Below the pieces are notes generated by a model that saw only the letters and a program-made list of their open reading frames with translations, was not told the origin of the DNA and searched no databases. Positions 1 through 11,312 of a DNA stretch of 50,000 nt are shown here, piece after piece. The translations under genes and the position numbers were made by a program. Every line of letters begins with the position of its first letter. The first letter of the stretch is position 1. Source of the stretch: Chrysomallon squamiferum (Eukaryota; Mollusca; Gastropoda; Neomphalida; Peltospiridae); contig CM022667.1 of the NCBI GenBank assembly GCA_012295275.1, positions 5,002,208 to 5,052,207 of the forward strand, given 5' to 3'.

Positions 1-119
1 AAAAATTGTTAACTTATCGTTCTATAACATAACACAAAATAATGCGTAAAAAATTAAAAAAATCTACCAATAACGATTAAAAAAAAAAAAAAATACAGGA
101 AAAAAAGGATAAAGTATTT

Positions 120-365
120 CTTACCTTGTCTCTGTATCAACTGAATCAACTTAGAGCGGAAATGGCTGGCAGGAAAAGATTTTTGTCTTCAAACAGGTAA
201 ACATTAGCGATCGCTCGAGCGCTGCCTGGCGGACTGGTGAACAGCGAAACAAAGTTTGTTTTCAGTCGACGATTTCCATGACGCTTGAACAACAATTTCT
301 TTATTCTCGGAGCTGAGCTGAGCTGTCGATTTGAAAACGAACCCGTCTACGTTGCATATATAAAA
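120..365. promoter_or_regulatory. Candidate promoter / first-exon island, possibly divergent
   Basis: This GC-richer island stands out from the AT-rich surroundings. On the minus strand, positions 124-120 read GTAAG directly after CAAG, a good 5' splice site, so 125 to about 300 could be a non-coding minus-strand first exon of a gene lying to the left of the window. On the plus strand, TATATAAAA at 357-365 is a TATA-like box that would place a start site near 387-395. No coding frame of any length is present on either strand. The call rests only on composition and these two short motifs. Confidence 0.25.
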
Positions 366-599
366 CAACGTGTTCGTCTGTGATTTGTTTTGCTGGCGTA
401 TTTTTATTTACGCGAGATGACAAGAGTTATTTGCACAACAAAGGAGGTTAGGTGAGGTTAAAAGAAGTTTTGTGTTAGTGAGACTTGCTGAGAGTGAGAT
501 ACAAAGGTGAAGGAAAATAGCTGGTGTGTGCGTTGGACGTACCTAGGTAGAAGGATTTAAATGTGTGTGTGTGCGCTTTTCTTACAGATGTATATGCAG

Positions 600-1010
600 A
601 GTCAACAGACCGGAACTGAACTTAAATAAAATTCAATTCAGTTCAATTAAATAAATAAGATGAATGAATAAAATAATGAATGGATGGATGGATGGATAAA
701 TAAAGAAAGAATTAAAGAAATAAATAAAGAAAGAAAGAAAGAAAGTAATAATTAAAATAAAATAAAATTATAAGTAAATAAATAAATAAATAAAATAAAA
801 TAAATTAAATTAATTAAACTAAAAAAAATATAAAATAAAATAAAAATATTAATTAAATAAAATTAATTAAAAAATTAATCAACAAAAACAAACAAACAAA
901 CAACAACAACAAACAAAATCAACTTCAAAAATATAACAATAAATTATATTATACGTAATTATACTAAAAATACAAATGACAGTATTATAATGATAAACAC
1001 AGTAATAAAA
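600..1010. repeat. A-rich low-complexity tract
   Basis: Mixed TAAA, GAAA, GGAT and CAA short repeats run through this stretch. No gene-like signal is visible. Confidence 0.7.
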
Positions 1011-1199
1011 CGACATAAAACATAACAGCTCTAACTAATCTCTACTACGAACAAACGGTGACGAATCAACGTCGATGCCGATAATAATTTTACAATACTC
1101 GACATTTCCTGGTGTACTGGTCGATATAAGTAAAGAGTTTTATAATTTTAGTCTAAACTAAAACTACATGACTCATTTTACTTCACCAGAAATCAATAT

Positions 1200-1300
<101 letters not shown>

Positions 1301-1728
1301 ATATATAAATATATATGTGTGCAAAACACAAATTGTAATAAACTAAAAATAAGAAAAGTTTTATAAATCTCGCAGTATTTTTAAATTACAGTTATCTGGC
1401 ATGCTTGATACGCTGAAGGAACGGGAGATAACAAGAGATGAAACAGACAACCACTGTGTAACAGTCTACTCTCCCCCCCCCACCCGTTCTATTAAGGCGA
1501 AATATCCATTAACATGGCGGCGAGATAAATTAGGATCTCGCAATGTCCGGTCTGCAAAATAAAACAAAAAATCACGGACGTTAACAGCAAACTGCGCGAC
1601 AGTGATTCTACAACTGAGCTTTTACACTGTTACAGAACGAAAGCGACAAACATCGTGTTTTCAAACTGTTCGCTTTACTCAGACAGATTTCAATTTTTTA
1701 ATTTTTTTATTTGTTCGGACGACAGTTC

Positions 1729-1730
<2 letters not shown>

Positions 1731-1793
<63 letters not shown>
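1731..1793. repeat. (GT)n microsatellite
   Basis: About 63 bases of GT repeat. Apparent Val-Cys repeat open frames here are artefacts of the dinucleotide. Confidence 0.95.
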
Positions 1794-1797
<4 letters not shown>

Positions 1798-1799
1798 GC

Positions 1800-3417
1800 A
1801 AACACTGGAATATTTGTCAGGCCAGAAGAATCCACAGCGCTTCAGATTGTGTTATTTACTTCAGTACTGTGGAAACTGTCCTGCTTTTATTCTTTTTACA
1901 TTAATACAGGGGGAACGTGAAAAGTGTTTTGCGATATCCCAGCGTACAGGGTGAAATACATATTTGTATGATATCTGGAACATGAAAGCAAAATGATTTA
2001 TATTAATATCTTGTCTAAATTTCAATTCTAATCTGAGCTAATTTAGTTGATCTCATCTGAGATATTGTTATTGTCTTTTTCTCTATCTATCTATATCTAT
2101 CTATCTATCTATCTGTCTATAACGTAACTTCCTTTTTATTGTTGATGGTAACGTCGTGACAGGTGTCACGGTGTCAGACCAAGTAACACGTCGGTGACGT
2201 CTGTCGGTACGTAGTTACGTTACAGCTGTTTGTTTGTCGTGCTGTTTATTGACCAGGTTCTGTTGCACCGCGGTTATCTCCGACAAAGCCTGGTTCTGCG
2301 ACAAATCTATATTTGTTTCTGTTTATACCGTAGTTAACGTAAACACCCACTTCTTTTCAGTTCTCGTGTTAGATAATCTGGCGTGAATTAACGGGTGTTT
2401 TCACGTGGTTTACAATGAGCTAACGCTATCTCAGCCGACTATAACGTGTGATAGTAATAGAGATATTTATTTTTGTATTGTTACTGGGACGAGGTAATGA
2501 TCTAATACAGAAAGGTGAATCCGAGTCGAATGTCCACACTTTCTAAAGCTCTACCGTTATTATTATTATTTTTTTTTTTTTTTCATGTGCCAAAGATATG
2601 TGCTTCCTCAGACAAAGATAATAAAATAAATAAATAAATAAAAGAAAATCCGTTACTATTTTTTTTATGGATTTTATATTAAAATGTCTTATTATTTTTA
2701 TTATTATTATTATTTCAGTTCAAGACACTGTAATTGTGAGTGATTTACTCTAGATTTTAATTTTCGTATTCAAAAAAATCGATCCACCTCGACTTCAAAG
2801 ACGATATTAGTTCTGGAAGCATTTTCTCTGTCTCTGTCTCTCTGCTATTCACGAGCAGATCCAAACAAAAGATGTTTTTCTCATTAAAGTAAGATAAGTA
2901 CAATCTGGGTATCTGTCTGCAGAGTTTAATCTTTATAACAATTAATCTGAAATTACAACGAACTGCGTAAAACCGAAAGGGAGATAATTCAGAAAATGAT
3001 AGTAAAAAAAAAGCAGGATGAAAACGTGTTAAGTTTTTATTTCAGTATTTCAATTATTTTTACCGACAACCATCAGCCTTCAAGATATTATAAAATACAC
3101 CTCAAAGTTGAGATTATTAAATATATCTATCTACCTATGAAGTCACTAATTTAGCGACCAAATTATTTGTCCTTTGGTTTAATCATGGCAGAAAATTCAG
3201 AGATCCCAAGGCAAATAAGTTTAAATGTATTTAATTACTAAATGTTTGAAAATAATCTGATTACATATTTTAACATTAGTTGTTGCTGAATATCAGATGC
3301 ACACTAAATCTTATGTAATCTTACTTGAGCGTGACTCAGAAAACTGTGTTAAGATTTGGTTATAATTCTTCTTCGATATGACTCAAGCCACTTATAACAA
3401 ACTACAGCCTTTGATGA
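1800..3417. other. Gene-free stretch
   Basis: No coding exon is recognised. There is a (TATC)n run near 2083-2116 and a somewhat GC-richer patch at about 2120-2430 containing several ACGT-type motifs, which could be regulatory. The remainder is AT-rich with short T and ATT runs. Confidence 0.4.
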
Positions 3418-3627
3418 ACTAGATACAGCTACTTATGACACAAAATAAACTAGATAAAACTTTGATAAACTAGATACAGCTACTTATGACACAAAATAAA
3501 CTAGATACAGCTACTTATGACACAAAATAAACTAGATACAGCTACTTATGACACAAAATAAACTAGATAAAACTTTGATAAACTAGATAAATCCGCTAGT
3601 AACGTATGAAAAACTAGATACAGCTAA
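3418..3627. repeat. 31-bp tandem repeat, about 4 full copies plus partials
   Basis: The unit begins ACTAGATACAGCTACTTATG and ends GACACAAAATAA. Copies are nearly identical, with interspersed shorter variants carrying AACTTTGATAA. No coding potential is seen. Confidence 0.85.
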
Positions 3628-4027
3628 AAAGATAATATTAATTAACAGGAATACTGTGTCTGATTAGAGTATCGTTACTTCAAGTCGTTTAGTGAAAGCG
3701 TGTCTTTATGTTGTTGGGTTTCTATTTGGATATTGCCATGACGATGTCAGCTGACTGTTACGTCACAGTTTTATGAACTAGGTGATTTTTTTATTGGAGA
3801 TAAAAATGTTGGTGTCTTTTGAAACGGGGTGGTATCAAGAGGATTGGAATGAATTAAAATTCGTTTCTATTTTTAATTATTGATTTATTGTAGAGTAATA
3901 AAATAATAGATTATATCAGGTTTTATTGTTACAAAGGAAAAGTTGCAGAGAAAGACCTATGTAAATAAATAAAAAATAAATAATAAAAGTAAAAATAATT
4001 AAAAAATAAAATAATAATAGTAGTAGT

Positions 4028-4029
<2 letters not shown>

Positions 4030-4101
<72 letters not shown>
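4030..4101. repeat. (AAT)n microsatellite
   Basis: About 72 bases of AAT trinucleotide repeat inside a longer A/T-rich tract. Confidence 0.95.
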
Positions 4102-4104
<3 letters not shown>

Positions 4105-4214
4105 GAAGACGAAGAAAACTAATTTTGAAAATTAGTTGTAGTACTTGAAGTAGTATCAGTATTATTAGTTGTAAATAAAAGTTTAAAAAATTACAGACTA
4201 AGAGTAAATATACT

Positions 4215-4350
4215 CAAACGTATGCAATAAGACACACACATACCTACACAGTGACACACAGACACACATTCTGTCTCTAGCACACACACACACACACACA
4301 CATACCTACACAGTGACACACAGACACATTCTGTCTCTGGCACACAAACA
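4215..4350. repeat. Duplicated CA-rich unit of about 70 bp
   Basis: Two copies of a block containing ACCTACACAGTGACACACAG and TTCTGTCTCT are separated and flanked by CA dinucleotide runs. The second copy differs by small indels. Confidence 0.8.
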
Positions 4351-4541
4351 CACACACACAAAAGAACGCTTCTGAGAGAGTTTAGACTACAGAACAAAAC
4401 ACAGATTCTCCGCCTCAGTGATATGTTTTGTGACAGAAGTCGCGATGTCCCCTCACAGGTCACCTGCTTACTTTTACTTCTGTGGTTGAAAAAAAAATCT
4501 TCAATTGTCGTGAAGTATTCAGTTTCGTATGTAGTAGTCAG

Positions 4542-4579
<38 letters not shown>

Positions 4580-4748
4580 ATTGGATTAAAATAGAGATTA
4601 CAGAAAATAACAACGTATGTTTACAAACTGATTGTGAAACGTGAACATTTCTAATTACCAGCATCGACAGCATCATTTAACATAACCATCAGCATTGACA
4701 ACGTCAGTTGTTTGATCTGCTTTATCTAATATCTCGAGAACAGCAAAG

Positions 4749-4792
<44 letters not shown>
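4542..4792. repeat. Two long poly(A) runs
   Basis: Uninterrupted A runs lie at 4542-4577 (36 nt) and 4749-4792 (44 nt). No retroposed gene body is recognisable next to either of them. Confidence 0.9.
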
Positions 4793-4794
<2 letters not shown>

Positions 4795-4799
4795 ATAAT

Positions 4800-5232
4800 A
4801 ATAAAAAAATAAAATAAATAAAAGATTAAAAAAAAAAAAAACGAAAAAAACAACAACATATTTTATTTCATACATTTGCAAGTGAATAAAACTACAAGCT
4901 CTTTTGAAGTATCGCTACAACAAGAATGCAGTGTAATTAAAAACTATTTTAATATTTAATTTATTTTGATATACTTGAAATTCATTATAACAGTTTGTTT
5001 TTAGCTAACGACAGGTCGTCATGTGTATTAATTAACTCTGTCAATTATTCACGATGTACACCAGACGTCTCTTAGACAATTCATGCTTCCTGCATACACA
5101 GGCGCCTTAGGTGTGTTTGTTTCGTTGTTTGATATTGGATAAAATTTCACCCGTTTCTAAGCGCTTCATTGATTGGTTTAATTCATAAACTCGTACGTGC
5201 AATAATTTTGCATTAGTTAGCACCTAAAATAA

Positions 5233-5271
<39 letters not shown>

Positions 5272-6063
5272 CAGTAATAGTAACAGTAACTATAACAAGA
5301 AGATGAAGAAGAAGAAAAGAAGAGATTAAGAAGAACTTTATTAACTCATTCAACTTAATTTTACGAAAAGTGTTACGTTTCTCTCTTAATTTATTTATTT
5401 CTTATTTTAATTATTTGCTTAACGGCCATGTAAATATTTAAATTTATTTGAGTTACCTTTTTTTTATTTCGTGCCTGAATTCATGATTCTTGTTATATGT
5501 ATTATCATGATTGTTATGTTTACTATTACTATTACTATTACTATATCGTGATCATCATCAGCAGCTGCAGCAGCGGATCATCTTTATTACTGTTGCAGTT
5601 ATCATCATCGTCATCATCATCATTATTAGGAGTTATTGTTATTCTGTTATTTTTGTGTTGTGTGTGTTGCTGTTGTGTTATTTCGTTGTGTTATAAACAT
5701 TATCTTACCTGTCAGCAGAAAGTGCATTACATTGAGGGTTGTTCAAGGGAAATAACTCTTGAAATATCATGTCTTGTGCTAAACAGAATTTTCTTTCTTG
5801 TTTTGACTCTGATATCTCATTCTTGTTCATCTTTCCTGCCGTTCCGTTCACATATCGTCTTTTCTCTCTTTCCTCCAGTTTTATTTCTCTCTCTGTCTCT
5901 CTTTCATAAACGCAGTCAACTTGAGACAGGGAGCACCAATCTACAAATGCAAACAAACACAGCAATCAGAATCAGATAAGTTTTCTTTTTTCTCTCTGTA
6001 CCTCTCTCGCTCTATCTCTACTTCCGACTGTTGTCTATATGTTGGAATGTGTATGTATATATT

Positions 6064-6105
<42 letters not shown>

Positions 6106-7650
6106 CAGCTGCGCATGTACAGACACACAAAGTCACCTTGAATAGCTCGAGTGTTGATTTGTCGAGGCTTATCTTGTTTGTATGTTAGTAATAATTAATA
6201 ATAATGACTTTCAAATAATCAAACGTCAATACGTCAAAAACGTCTATTTATTAACAGTTGTTTTGCGGTCCCAGACTATTGATTTAATAAAAATTAGCCT
6301 TCGAATGTTTAATTTCCGTTTCCTCGGTAAACACCGAACAATGCATCACTGATTAAGCGGAACTAAATATGCACGCCTCGTTTGCCTTATTTTATTACTT
6401 TTTTTTTTTCCATCAGTGTTTTTGTCCTCTTTACATAACAATAATTGCAGACAGACTTCAAAGCACATTTATAGTTATGTGATGTAGTTCACTAATAGTG
6501 TTTGTTTTGCTTGCACACGAGTGTCAAACATGATTTTTTTTTTGCTATTCAAACGACAGTTAATGTTTAGACACACTACCAGTGACTACGTTATATCAGA
6601 TTTTGTTTTATCGAATTTAGTGAAGGACCCGGTGACGTGTGATCGCCAGCTCGGTTAATTATAAAAGTTTATGTTACCCAAGCAGCCTGTCAGAGATCTC
6701 GGTAATGGGGGTACATAACCGAAATGTCGACAATGACAATGACTTTATTCTCACAAACTGTAGGATTACAGTACAGGGAAGAATGTATTATACATACATA
6801 ACACAATAAAAATTAAAATACACAGAAGTAGAGGTATGAAAAAAAAATGTTGGCGACATAAAAATGTTGAGACAAAACACAAAGTGTTAAAGGAGGTGGA
6901 GACATGGTATTTGTATATACTTGAATAACTGCACCAACGCACTTTTGTATGTATGTATGTATATGATGTATGTATGTATGTGTATCTGTTTATTTGTATG
7001 TATGAGTGTGTGTTACTAAAATCACCATATAGTCTTAGAAGTTTTAGGGATATGATTGTATGTGTGTGTTGTCAGTATTTTTTGTGCATTTTATATATAT
7101 ATATATATATGTTTACATTGCAGTATTATCTAGTTGATCTATACACGTGTGTCTATGCGTGTGTATTTGTATGTATGTTTAATTGTTAGTACATGTATTA
7201 TCTACATTTATCACTTTGTATGTAGTCACGGGACCCACACCATTAAACGTCTAGGATGTTGTATTGAGTAACAAGGTACTTTAATAGTCACCTAAGGCTA
7301 AACTGACAGCAGTCTATATCAGTCAGTCAGTCTATATCAGTCAATAAGTCTATATCAGTCAATAAGTCTATCTATCCACAAGAGAAATAAACACAACGCA
7401 AGTTGAGGTTCACTTTAATTATTTAATTATGATATACGGATGACTTGATAATAATACACTATACAACTGATAAGACATATATTTTAGTAATTTTGATTAA
7501 TGATACGAGAAAGGTCAAACGGGGAAACAAGACAAAATAAGAACCTGCACGGAGGTCAGATTAAACAATTAAAATTTTAAATACATTAAATGTTATTGAC
7601 GTAGGTTAATTGCACATTACACGCTATCAAAATAAGAATAGACAATTGCT
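4800..7650. other. Gene-free stretch with microsatellites
   Basis: No coding exon is supported. It contains (AAAT)n at 5227-5271, ATC/ATT-type short repeats at about 5520-5640, (GT)n at 6071-6102, GTAT-type repeats near 6945-7010 and a small TATATCAGTCA repeat at 7315-7370. Open frames here are short and of low complexity. Confidence 0.5.
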
Positions 7651-7653
7651 TAC

Positions 7654-7760
7654 CATACTCGTCCGTGAAGACAACGTCATTCAAAAACATTGGTTTCCCC
7701 GCCTGACTGAATTCTCGTGTTGGCCTTTTCCTTCGCTGCTTAATTACCAAGTGCCGGCTC
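7654..7760 (-). other. Possible minus-strand first exon
   Basis: On the minus strand an ATG at 7690-7688 opens a frame reading MFLNDVVFTDEY, then a G followed immediately by a strong 5' splice site (GTAAGC, 7653-7648). The local composition is richer in GC than the flanks. No downstream exon was identified toward position 1, and the start context is weak. It could equally be a non-coding exon or chance. Confidence 0.2.
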
Positions 7761-7784
7761 TTTTAAAACAACGAGTTGAAAACT

Positions 7785-7912
7785 GGTGGCAAAAATAAAA
7801 AGCGCGGATGTGATTGAAGTAACAATTAGTTACGCAATTTAAATTCCATGACAAAAATAAACAGGCGGATGTCGCATAAAGATACATTTATTATGCAATC
7901 TGAATTCAGTGA
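7785..7912. repeat. Diverged 64-bp direct duplication
   Basis: Two adjacent copies share the order CAAAAATAAA, GCGGATGT, a TTA/TGC core, then AATTC and TGA. Alignment by eye gives clear but imperfect similarity, so this looks like an old tandem duplication. Confidence 0.6.
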
Positions 7913-7929
7913 CCTATGCATATCTGTAT

Positions 7930-8050
7930 TTGTGTGTGTGTGTGTGTGTCTGTGTGTGTGTGTGTATATGTATATGTATGTATATATATATATATATGTC
8001 TGTGTGTGTGTGTGTGTCTGTTTGTGTGTGTATGTTTGTTTGTGTGTGTT
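7930..8050. repeat. Compound GT/TA microsatellite
   Basis: Alternating GT runs and TATA runs, interrupted by TCTGT and TTTGT. Confidence 0.9.
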
Positions 8051-8514
8051 TTTGATGTATGTTTATGCGTTATTACAAGCATTATCGTATTTTAGCACAT
8101 GTATTAAACATGTACAGGTTGATTTGTTTATCTATATATACTTGACTTTATCTTTCGGAAACGTACACTTTTGCTCTTCACAATCCAGATACAACGTTAC
8201 AGCTTAATACCAAACACATCCAGCAATACATGCGTGTTCAGAAACAGTCTATAAATAACTCAGTGAGAAAACAATTATCAGTTCTGAAATGAATATTTAA
8301 ACGCCGAGCTAACTTTTATGTTATTATTATTTTTTCTGTTTGAATGTACAAGTAAATGATCCATTGCTACTAATGGATAACTGAATGGCGTCAGTTTTTG
8401 AAGAGTTCAAAGTTTAATTCAGAAGTAAACACGTGTTTTATGTGTCTAATAGCAGATACTTGAAATGTGGTTTAGATTTGAAAAGAGAAAATAAATGTGG
8501 AGGAACGTGAAATA

Positions 8515-8735
8515 TACATACAGACAGACAGACACACATACATGCATGCATAGATACATACATATTATCTATGTGTATATGCATACATATTACGTATATA
8601 TACATACATGCAAATATACATAAACAAAGAGAGATATCTATCTATCTATATATATATACATACACACACACACACACTACATACATACATACATACATAC
8701 ATACATACATACATACATACATACATACATACATG
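8515..8735. repeat. CATA/TATC/CA microsatellite cluster
   Basis: CAGA, CATA, TATC, TA and CA runs end in a perfect (CATA)n tract of about 50 bases at 8684-8733. Confidence 0.9.
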
Positions 8736-8879
8736 TGTATATGAGCTTCTTTTTCCTGATACTTTTATCAGAATAATGTTAGGTTATCAAACGTTGTATT
8801 TGCTTGTTGGCCGAGATTTATAATTTATTTGATTAAATACGGTAATGTTTTTTCTTCTGATGTTTATTTCGGGCGTATG

Positions 8880-9072
8880 CAACTCCCTGCATCACGAGAA
8901 TCCAGCCACGTGACCGCGCTCGGCTCAGACATGTGAGAGAGGTAAGGCAGACTAACCTGAACGGCAGCAAACAACCACCGTCAACTGCGCATTTTCTGTG
9001 TCTTTTGTTAGTTTCGTGTCAGCAGACGGAGAAAAGGGACATTATAAAAATTGTTACCGGGAAAAGCTGAAA
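8880..9072 (+). promoter_or_regulatory. Candidate promoter and non-coding first exon
   Basis: A GC-richer island contains a perfect CACGTG E-box at 8907-8912 in the context GCCACGTGACC. It ends at 9072 before GTGAGC, a good plus-strand 5' splice site. It would suit a 5' UTR exon for the GTPase-Hint gene, whose next acceptor is at 11,311-11,312. A second possible donor (GTAAGG) starts at 8942. No transcript evidence is available. Confidence 0.25.
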
Positions 9073-9079
9073 GGTGAGC

Positions 9080-9395
9080 AGATGTAAAAAAATAATCTTC
9101 CGTTTAAAAACAGACGTAAAAGCATGAACTCGAAAAATTCGCATTATTTTAAAAAATTTGTTGTACTCATAGTTCAAAAATGTTATGCGTAATCAGATCG
9201 ATTAGGGAGAAGCTCTGGCAGAAAGTGCTTTGATTATATTAATTAATTTCAGGTGAATGTTGTCCGTTTTAAAATAAAACTTTTAAGCACGACTATTTTG
9301 ACACCTTCGAGGAATCTGATGTATCGCTAATTCTTCTGTATGAATATTAATTATTATTTTTAAATATTTATCTTTCAAATCGATCTAAGATAAAA

Positions 9396-9457
<62 letters not shown>

Positions 9458-11312
9458 TACATACATACATACATGTATACAAATATACATGTATACATAC
9501 GTACATACATACAACACGTACATATGGACATGCATACAAACAAATTATAACAGCTATAGCTTCTTTTTTTTTTCTTTTTTTTCTGCTCTGACGTTTCATT
9601 GAATGACACAGACACGGTTGTGTAAGTTTGCCTAAAGCATATTTAAAGATCTGATCCAGTTAAAGGTGCATATATTTGCAAAGTGTGAGTCAACATTAAC
9701 ATGCATAATTATAGGAGAGCGTTGTAACAACAAAACTGAATACGTAGGCAGGAAATTTTGTAATTTGTGGTCGAGGTTGACTCATATTAAATCAATTCTA
9801 CACAGAATGTTGTTTATTCCCGAAGCGCCAGCCTTTCACAGTGCGAAGTGCTAATATCGAGTAACAGATGTTGTCGTCGTCGTTGTTGTTGTCGTTGTTA
9901 TCGTTGTTACGGTGATTTTCAAGGTTTTATTGCTTTTATTCTTTTAATAAAGAAACGGGATGTTACCAAAGTAGTTAGTGCAAGTCAGATATTCAGTGAA
10001 AAACAGTGGTATGTACAGTCCTGTCATTTTAAAACGAACGAGAATTTACTGCTGTTTCGTAAACATTTTTTCTTTCTTTTCTTTTTAAAAAATATTCAAG
10101 ATCGTTACTGTTCTGTTAGTGTAATAAGATTCTTAATTCAGACTTGCACTGAAAGTTTTGTTTTTCATCACTATAGCAGTTAATTTACCTGTACAGAGCA
10201 GATGCTTGCTAATAATTACACACTTGGTATTCCTTCCTTCCTTCCTTCTGCTATCGCAGCCTTTTCATAATCTGGGCTTTGCTAAACCGATCCATCCAGA
10301 CAAATGATTTCAGAGATGATTTTAAAAATATTTGTATATAAACACAGAAAAGCAACTTACTGGCAGTGTTAAAGAATAGCGTTGTGTATACAGTTTCTTC
10401 TTCAAACTTTGGAAGTCTTGTTTTACAACACTAAAGTAAAATAGCTTCTTTCAATGACTTCTGAAATGGAGAGAAAAAAGTAATAAAAAAGCAAACAAAA
10501 TAAAATAAAATTCACTGTAATCAGTATGAATAAAGACAACCGAAACAACAACAACAACAACAAAACAACAACAAAACAACCTACCAAAGAAAAAACAAAT
10601 ACGATAATGATAATAATACAAAACAACCACTACCACAAGAACTAAACCAAAAAAACAACAACAAAAAAAAACCACTTGATTAGCAGATGGCCAAATAAGA
10701 ATATTTTATACAGAATAATGTTTATCGTGAATAATGATAATTAGAAAAAAAAAAAAAAAAATAAAAAAAAAAAAAGGAGAAAGAAAAGCTAATGGTTAAA
10801 ACAAAATGGAAATGATCTGAATTCATCAACAAAATTGTTTAATTTTGGAAAGTTTTATTTATAACTCTTATCAAGTGTAAAGAACAACAGGTGGAAGTAA
10901 TAACTGAACGTGATAAATGAGTGTTTGGAAACGTTAGTCATTTATGTACATATGTTAACATATTGGCAAAACGCCATATCGCCTATTACAGCAATACTGA
11001 ACGTAGCTAGTGCTAGTAGTAATATATTAATGCTGAATAATAATGAAAATAAAAATAAAAATAATAATTATAAAAATAATGATTATGATAATAATAATGA
11101 AATATACTACTACTGTTGTTGTTGTTGTTATTAAATCAAATCCTTAGGATATTCAAGAATGCATTGCAGATGAAGTAGAGCCAGAAATGATTTATGCATT
11201 TGATGTTAAAGCCGTTTAATATCGAACTGTATTGACGTGCTACTAAATATGAAGACATCAGCAAAACGACAAATGAAGTTATTTTTAATAAATGTCTGTT
11301 TTATTTCTGTAG
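9080..11312. other. Probable first intron of the GTPase-Hint gene
   Basis: AT-rich DNA without a supported coding exon. It contains (AC)n then (ATAC)n at 9399-9475, GTC/GTT repeats at about 9870-9910, CTTC repeats near 10,230, an ACA-rich tract at 10,540-10,670 and an A run near 10,745. It ends with a pyrimidine-rich TTTATTTCTGTAG acceptor. Confidence 0.35.

Noticed and set aside
1602-1954. Open frames with Val-Cys, Leu-Ser or Thr-His repeats here and at 6,0xx, 7,9xx, 9,4xx, 17,2xx and 26,8xx
   Set aside because: All are translations of dinucleotide microsatellites.
6720-6840. Possible 3' end of a non-LTR retrotransposon (AATGACTTTATTCTCAC)
   Set aside because: No reverse-transcriptase frame, target-site duplication or second copy was found in the window.
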